A stretch of 11,184 nt of DNA, taken from the NCBI GenBank assembly GCA_016871135.1, contig VFZQ01000094.1:1-11184 (forward strand). The letters run 5' to 3'. Shown in pieces: positions 7,175-11,184 of this stretch (its first letter is position 1; the number at the start of each line of letters is the position of its first letter). The stretch is from Acidobacteriota bacterium (GTDB lineage: Bacteria > Acidobacteriota > Terriglobia > Bryobacterales > Bryobacteraceae). A model generated the notes under the pieces. It was given only the letters and a program-made list of their open reading frames with translations, was not told the DNA's origin and made no database searches. The translations under genes and the position numbers were made by a program.

Positions 7175-7572
7175 ATTACGATCTACTGCAGCCTGTCGGC
7201 AATCGCGTGATCCGCGGCGTCGCGGAGCGGGGATTCCTGTCTCTTGACGACGCGGACCAGGTCTTCTACCTGCTCTGGTGTTACGGCGGTGCGGTCAGCA
7301 TCGGCGGTCATGCTTCGTTCTTTTTCAACAATGGAGCCGACTACTACGCCGAGACCGTTGACGCGCTGAACCGCGCCGGGCTTCCGGTTTTCAGCCGTCT
7401 GCTCGTGGAGGCTGCCGCGGTGTTTTTCGCCGGCGATGTCCCACGCGGAATCAATCAGCGAAACGCCGTCATGCGCGATGGCGATGTATCGAAGATTGAT
7501 GTTGCGTTCTTCGATGCCGACGGCGGGGACGCGGTGTTGCGCGCTCTGGAGCGCTGGCAAGAAACGAAGTAG
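7144..7572 (+). CDS. DUF4375/DMP19-like small protein
   Basis: A 142-residue soluble protein with no signal peptide or membrane segment. It resembles the DUF4375 (DMP19) domain: an N-terminal helix, then SLDDADQVFYLLW (33-45), then the core IGGHASFFFNNGADYYAETV with ALNRAG, and a C-terminal FFDADGGDAVL. The family core is usually NGG-x-x-x-(F/Y)F-x-N; here Ile replaces the first Asn while GG and FFFN remain. I count 22 acidic against 13 basic residues. Neisseria DMP19 is a DNA-mimic protein that binds a transcription factor; most relatives have no known function. The gene overlaps gltD by 31 bases with its own ribosome binding site, so it is probably the third gene of the gltBD operon. The opposite-strand frame at 7183-7560 resembles nothing. 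No function in nitrogen metabolism is demonstrated. Confidence 0.8.
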   Translation: MADGRDEAAVDYDLLQPVGNRVIRGVAERGFLSLDDADQVFYLLWCYGGAVSIGGHASFFFNNGADYYAETVDALNRAGLPVFSRLLVEAAAVFFAGDVPRGINQRNAVMRDGDVSKIDVAFFDADGGDAVLRALERWQETK

Positions 7573-7603
7573 TTTGAAGCTTCGGGCCTATTCCGTTCGA
7601 AGC
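7565..7603. repeat. CGAAG/CTTCG repeats at the convergent gene junction
   Basis: CGAAG (7565-7569), the palindrome GAAGCTTC (7576-7583), and GCTTCG (7579-7584) pairing with CGAAGC (7598-7603) allow alternative short stems across the 15-base gap between the DUF4375 gene and the permease stop. A 6-bp stem plus two G-U pairs with a 9-base loop is possible. There is no T-run on either strand, so a bidirectional terminator is only a weak possibility. Confidence 0.25.
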
Positions 7604-10026
7604 GCCGCAGCAATCTCCGAGCGTGCGGTCCGCCACGCCGGGAAAACAATTGCACAGACAACGATGGCGGCCAGTAGCGCGGTCGCGGCTATTGTTGAGC
7701 CGGGCCCAATTGCCGCAACTGCACCGCTTGCGAGCCAAGCCAGCGCCGCGCCGGCGGCCAGCGCACCTCCGCCCCAGAAGCGAAAGCGCGCCAGTATCGG
7801 TTTCGCGACGTTAAACACTCCCGCTCCGAGCGCAAAACGAATTCCAATCTCCCGCCTCCGCTCTCTCATTACGAGCTGCGCTACTCCCGCAATACTGGTT
7901 GTGAGCACGATCAACGTCAGGGCGCCTAACCCGCCAAGCAAGACCGAGCGTATTCTGAGCGGGCGAAGCGACCGCTCTGTTATTTCTTCCATCCGCACAA
8001 TCGGAGGCAGCGCTTGAGGGGACCGGCCTCCATCAACCACTCGTCGAAGGGATTCCCCGGAGAACGGAGACCCGTCGGTTCTGACAAGGAGCGTCATGGC
8101 ACGCCAATTGAATTGGCTGTAGGGCCGGTAGATTTGAGGCATTTCCAGAACGTCTGTCCGCGCCGTGGTATCACGGACAGCGCCGATGACTTCCGCGACT
8201 TCGCCACCGGCGAGGATGAGTTGTTTGGCGGCGCCCGAGGCCCGCACCAACGCTTCGTTCACGATGACGACGGCACGGCCCGAATGATCGTCGGAGGACC
8301 GAAAGTCCCGGCCCGCCACGATCTGCATTCCCAGCACGTCAAACAAACCTGGACAGGTTACCGTGAACACGGCGTCGCGCCATGGGTTGCCCTCCGCGAC
8401 GCGATAGGACCATCGGAAATCCGTGCCGCGGTTCGGTACGACATTGACGGCGCTTACACTAACAACTCCAGGCGATTCCCGAATTCGCTGGGTGGCCGAC
8501 TCGCAGAACGTTGCCGGGTCGGAGATCTTGCCGGCGATGACTCTAGCGGTGTAAACGTCGGAGGATTTCATCGCGGCTCCATTTACAACCGTGCGCGTCA
8601 ACGCCTCGATATGCGTGATGGCTGCGGCCACTAACGGTATCGCCGGTGCGAGCGCGCAGACGAGCAGGCCCGCCCTGAGATCGGTACCACTGGCGGAACA
8701 AAATCCGGCCACGCGAATGCCGGCGATCACCAACGGCCCGCAGAGCGCGACCGGCAAAAGGATGAGCCACGCTCCGTCGAAGGGAGGCGCGCTCGTCCGA
8801 GAATCCGCTCCGAAGAGCGAAATCGCCTGCCCCGCGGTGAACCAGCCGAAGGCCCGCCACACGGCCCAACCAACCGCCGCGGCCGTCCCAACGTAGATTG
8901 TGGATTCCACGGCCAACTGGGTGGCGAGACGCGTGCGGCTCGCACCGAGTGCTCGCAGCAGAGCCATCTGAATGTCCCCTAAGGCTTCGCGAGCATATCC
9001 GAGACCTCCGGCGGACATGAGTGAGATGATCAATAGCGCCCACGCCGCGAACACCGCGATCTCAAGGCTTCTGGCTAACTGAGAGTCGCCAGCGCTCAAT
9101 AGGCGCGCAATCGGCAGAATCCTCCGCGCGTCCTCGAAATCGATCCCCGACCGCAACCGGCCGATCCCCGCGAGCGTGCGATAGTTTGTGCCGGAATAGG
9201 CATTCTGGGGCGCAATCGGCACCCACATCTCCACGCGGCCCACGGGAGGGTCGAATCGGAAGTTGGGTGGCATGACGCCGACAATGGTGTACGTTTCGCC
9301 GTCAATTGGAAATAGCAAGCCATCTTTATAAGTTCCAGAGTGATGGCGTCGCCACAGATCGTAACTCAATACAACGGTACGCGGCACATCCTCGCCGCGC
9401 AATGTCCGTCCAGCCCATGGCGGAACGCCGAGAATCTCGAACACGTGGGGCGACACTCGAAGCCCCCAAACCGGTTCGCTTCGAACGCCGGCGCCGAAGC
9501 TGTAGTTCCGAGGTTGAACGTCGTAGTGCGCCAGCGCCTCGAACGGACTGCCGGCGGGGCGCAGACGATCGATCTCCGAAGTGGAGAAAAGGACGCCCGG
9601 TTTGTCACGCCAAACTGTCGCGAGGCGATCGGCATTCGGATAGGGTAACGAGGGATGCCGCAATTCGTGATTTGCTTGTGTCAGAAACAGCAAAAACAAG
9701 ATCGAAGCGACGACCGGAAGCATGGATGCGGCTGCGCTGGCGCGATTTCTCGAAAGATTGAGCAGGCCGCGGCGGCAGTCGTCCAACAGAGTCTCGATCG
9801 TCAGTAAACTCTGTTGTTGCCGAAGCTCGGCGTGAAGTGATTCCCGATGGCCTAGCTCCAGACGGGCCCTACGGATTGCCTCTGGCGCTGGGTGGCCGGC
9901 GCGCTGGAACTCCTCGGCGGCCATCTCAACATGAAACTCGTATTCGTCATCGAACTCCGCGCGGTCTTGCGCACGGAGCCGAATGCTGGAAAGCCGCGAA
10001 GTGAAGACTCGCCAATTCGTTAGCAT
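7588..10026 (-). CDS. ADOP-type MacB/FtsX permease without its own ATPase
   Basis: An 812-residue inner-membrane protein with the plan of acidobacterial duplicated orphan permeases. Residues 20-70 form the soluble extension (EFDDEYEFHVEM, then PEAIRRARLELG). Predicted membrane segments lie near 101-117, 323-341, 371-391, 420-440, 453-471, 694-717, 751-773 and 776-797. MacB-like periplasmic domains fill about 120-320 and 480-690. Both FtsX core motifs are present: LLRALGASRTRL (357-368) and REIGIRFALGAG (725-736). The end, AWRTARSEIAAALR, is also typical. GAAGGGG (10039-10033) is a good ribosome binding site 6 bases before the ATG; the stop of padR is 3 bases upstream, so the two are cotranscribed. 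No ATPase gene is adjacent; the substrate is unknown. Unusually, the first membrane segment lacks the usual ALGIGANTAIFS-like motif. The reading frame is intact. Confidence 0.9.
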   Translation of the reverse strand: MLTNWRVFTSRLSSIRLRAQDRAEFDDEYEFHVEMAAEEFQRAGHPAPEAIRRARLELGHRESLHAELRQQQSLLTIETLLDDCRRGLLNLSRNRASAAASMLPVVASILFLLFLTQANHELRHPSLPYPNADRLATVWRDKPGVLFSTSEIDRLRPAGSPFEALAHYDVQPRNYSFGAGVRSEPVWGLRVSPHVFEILGVPPWAGRTLRGEDVPRTVVLSYDLWRRHHSGTYKDGLLFPIDGETYTIVGVMPPNFRFDPPVGRVEMWVPIAPQNAYSGTNYRTLAGIGRLRSGIDFEDARRILPIARLLSAGDSQLARSLEIAVFAAWALLIISLMSAGGLGYAREALGDIQMALLRALGASRTRLATQLAVESTIYVGTAAAVGWAVWRAFGWFTAGQAISLFGADSRTSAPPFDGAWLILLPVALCGPLVIAGIRVAGFCSASGTDLRAGLLVCALAPAIPLVAAAITHIEALTRTVVNGAAMKSSDVYTARVIAGKISDPATFCESATQRIRESPGVVSVSAVNVVPNRGTDFRWSYRVAEGNPWRDAVFTVTCPGLFDVLGMQIVAGRDFRSSDDHSGRAVVIVNEALVRASGAAKQLILAGGEVAEVIGAVRDTTARTDVLEMPQIYRPYSQFNWRAMTLLVRTDGSPFSGESLRRVVDGGRSPQALPPIVRMEEITERSLRPLRIRSVLLGGLGALTLIVLTTSIAGVAQLVMRERRREIGIRFALGAGVFNVAKPILARFRFWGGGALAAGAALAWLASGAVAAIGPGSTIAATALLAAIVVCAIVFPAWRTARSEIAAALRTE

Positions 10027-10029
10027 CGG

Positions 10030-10386
10030 CTACCCCTTCGCGGGCAAATTGAGGAGGCGTCCAATGATTGCCGAGGTTCGTTCCCAACTCTCCGTCTCAC
10101 TGGCCAACTGCTTCAACCCAGTGTCAGTGATCGCGTAGTATTTTGCCCGCCTACCTTTGTCCGAGGTGCCCCAGGATGTCGATATCCAGCGCTTTTGACT
10201 CAGGCGAAGCAAGGAGGCATAAATTGTGCCCTGATTCAGTTGAACCGCATCGCCGCTGACTTGCTCGATTCTCCGCGCGATGCCGTACCCGTGAAGCGGC
10301 CCCATAGCATTAAGCGTCTGCAAAACCATCAGATCGAGAGTACCCTGTAAGATCTCCGCGCGTTGCGCACCGCTACCTGTAGCCAT
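10030..10386 (-). CDS. PadR-family transcriptional regulator
   Basis: A 118-residue protein formed by a single PadR winged helix-turn-helix domain with a short C-terminal helix. Typical features are ILQGTLDLMVLQTL (12-25), the recognition region GPLHGYGIARRIEQ, LNQGTIYASLLRLSQKRWI, and a wing with RRAKYYAITDTGLKQL. The gene ends 3 bases before the permease start, and this PadR-permease pair is very common in Acidobacteria. PadR proteins are mostly dimeric repressors released by small molecules; autoregulation together with the permease is inferred. ATG 10386 places the domain at the usual distance from the N-terminus, although the Shine-Dalgarno is weak. A promoter-like sequence lies just upstream and would leave almost no leader. 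Confidence 0.93.
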   Translation of the reverse strand: MATGSGAQRAEILQGTLDLMVLQTLNAMGPLHGYGIARRIEQVSGDAVQLNQGTIYASLLRLSQKRWISTSWGTSDKGRRAKYYAITDTGLKQLASETESWERTSAIIGRLLNLPAKG

Positions 10387-10394
10387 ACCACAGA

Positions 10395-10423
10395 AGCCTA
10401 ACAGTGCTATCCGGCTGCGTCAA
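10395..10423 (-). promoter_or_regulatory. Candidate promoter of the padR-permease pair
   Basis: On the minus strand TTGACG (10423-10418) is followed after 17 bases by TAGGCT (10400-10395). TG and one base precede the -10, making it extended. The -35 overlaps the TGA stop of the esterase (10422-10420). Transcription would start near 10388, 1-2 bases before the padR ATG. The -10 keeps only three consensus bases, but they are the first, second and last, the most important ones. Confidence 0.4.
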
Positions 10424-11184
10424 GGCGCTGGCTGCGCTTTCAGCGAGCGCCAGAAGAAGGGCAGCACGTCGGAAAACAGACGACCATCGCGGCCCCATAG
10501 CCGGTTACGATGGTCACCGTTATACTCCTCGAAGCGGAACACGGCGCCCGCCTTATGAAGTTCTCTCGCGTAGGCCCGCGCCGTGATCGGAATGTGTGGG
10601 AACTCGTCTTCCCACGCCGTGTCGAATCGGAACGCTGCGAGTTTCCCAATTTTCGGTGCGTCCTCGGACGCTGTACTGACGGGGAAACGGCTCTGCCAGC
10701 GTTCGTAGACACCGGCAGCCGGAACCAGTGCGTCGCCGGACTTTACGAATGGGAAATCGACAAAGAATGGCGGCTTATCGCGGTTGGGCGAAAACGCTTG
10801 GGCGAGCGCCACGATCGCAAGCGCGGCCGGTCCAGCGCGCAGCAAGTCCTGCGCGCTCCGCGCCTGGAGAACGGCCTCGAAAGCGGGGTTTTCGGGAGAA
10901 ATTTCACCGCCCCAGCCGAGTACAGCCGGGTTCATCGCATAGACGGCGCCAAAGATCTCCGGATAACGCACGCCCAAAGTGATCGCGCCGTATCCGCCCA
11001 TCGAGTGTCCAGCGATGCCCCGGCTCTCCGCCGAGGAAAGCGTACGATACTTGCCGTCGATCCAATTCACGATTTCGCGGACAATGAACTGCTCCCACTT
11101 CCCGGTGGCTTCGGAGTCGACATAGAAACTGCCGCCGAAACGAGTTCCCGCGTCCGGCATTACGATGATAAACTCGCCGAAACG
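10420..11184 (-). CDS. Alpha/beta-hydrolase esterase (esterase D/feruloyl esterase type), 5' end missing
   Basis: This frame enters from the right edge with FGEFIIV directly before MPDAGTRFGG, a typical continuous strand of PF00756 esterases. The Met at 11160 is therefore internal and the true start is outside the window. 254 residues are visible. The nucleophile is the Ser of GHSMGG (codon 11004-11002), after the family motif DGKYRTL. The catalytic His is probably in GDHRN near the C-terminus, and the acid is one of the Asp/Glu of DTAWEDEF. AFSPNRDKPP also recurs in this esterase group. The substrate cannot be told: carbohydrate-linked acyl esters, S-formylglutathione or others are possible. 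A signal peptide cannot be judged. The stop lies 33 bases before padR on the same strand, so cotranscription is possible. Confidence 0.88.
   Translation of the reverse strand, partial: RFGEFIIVMPDAGTRFGGSFYVDSEATGKWEQFIVREIVNWIDGKYRTLSSAESRGIAGHSMGGYGAITLGVRYPEIFGAVYAMNPAVLGWGGEISPENPAFEAVLQARSAQDLLRAGPAALAIVALAQAFSPNRDKPPFFVDFPFVKSGDALVPAAGVYERWQSRFPVSTASEDAPKIGKLAAFRFDTAWEDEFPHIPITARAYARELHKAGAVFRFEEYNGDHRNRLWGRDGRLFSDVLPFFWRSLKAQPAP

Noticed and set aside
7183..7560. Minus-strand open frame of 125 codons as an alternative to the DUF4375 gene
   Set aside because: The plus-strand product matches the DUF4375 pattern and has a good ribosome binding site; the minus product has no recognisable features.
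7573..7587. Bidirectional terminator between the DUF4375 gene and the permease
   Set aside because: Short CGAAG/CTTCG stems exist but no T-tract follows on either strand; kept only as a low-confidence repeat.
8014..9761. Plus-strand open frames opposite the permease (8014-8634 and 9306-9761)
   Set aside because: Shadow frames without motifs; the opposite strand encodes an intact 812-residue permease.
1..11184. CRISPR arrays, tRNA or rRNA genes, insertion sequences, transposase or toxin-antitoxin genes
   Set aside because: No regularly spaced repeats, RNA-gene sequences, terminal repeats or transposase/integrase-like proteins were seen on either strand. All sizeable frames are explained by the listed genes or their shadows.

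Overview
The window looks like ordinary chromosomal DNA from a high-GC bacterium, most likely an acidobacterium. The main clue is a PadR-type regulator directly upstream of a large stand-alone MacB/FtsX-type permease with the N-terminal extension typical of acidobacterial 'ADOP' permeases. This assignment rests on gene content and general protein resemblance only; no search was run.

Layout from left to right. Positions 1-88 (minus) hold the probable 5' end of an unidentified gene that leaves the window. Positions 133-1014 (minus) encode a LysR-type regulator. A 165-bp intergenic region (1015-1179) separates it from the divergent gltB-gltD operon (1180-7174, plus), which encodes the large and small subunits of NADPH-dependent glutamate synthase (GOGAT). 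This region carries a well-formed sigma70-type promoter for gltB, a candidate promoter for the regulator, and three dyads of LysR-box type. A small DUF4375/DMP19-like gene (7144-7572, plus) overlaps the end of gltD by 31 bases and probably forms the third gene of that operon. Fifteen bases later a minus-strand cluster ends. Read in its own direction it is an esterase cut by the right edge of the window (11184-10420), a PadR regulator (10386-10030) and the ADOP-like permease (10026-7588).

How the genes fit together. GltB takes the amide nitrogen of glutamine and, with electrons delivered by GltD from NADPH, reductively aminates 2-oxoglutarate to glutamate. The divergent LysR regulator has the same arrangement as gltC/gltAB of Bacillus subtilis, so it probably controls gltBD and its own gene. 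The PadR protein probably controls its own gene and the permease. The esterase may be transcribed into the pair, but a separate promoter seems to overlap its stop codon.

No mobile element, CRISPR array, RNA gene or clearly new multigene system was seen. The most interesting points are the DUF4375 gene coupled to gltBD, the detailed promoter/operator layout between the LysR gene and gltB, two regulators predicted to have almost no 5' leader, and a permease that has lost the usual motif of its first membrane segment. No gap between genes exceeds 165 bp.
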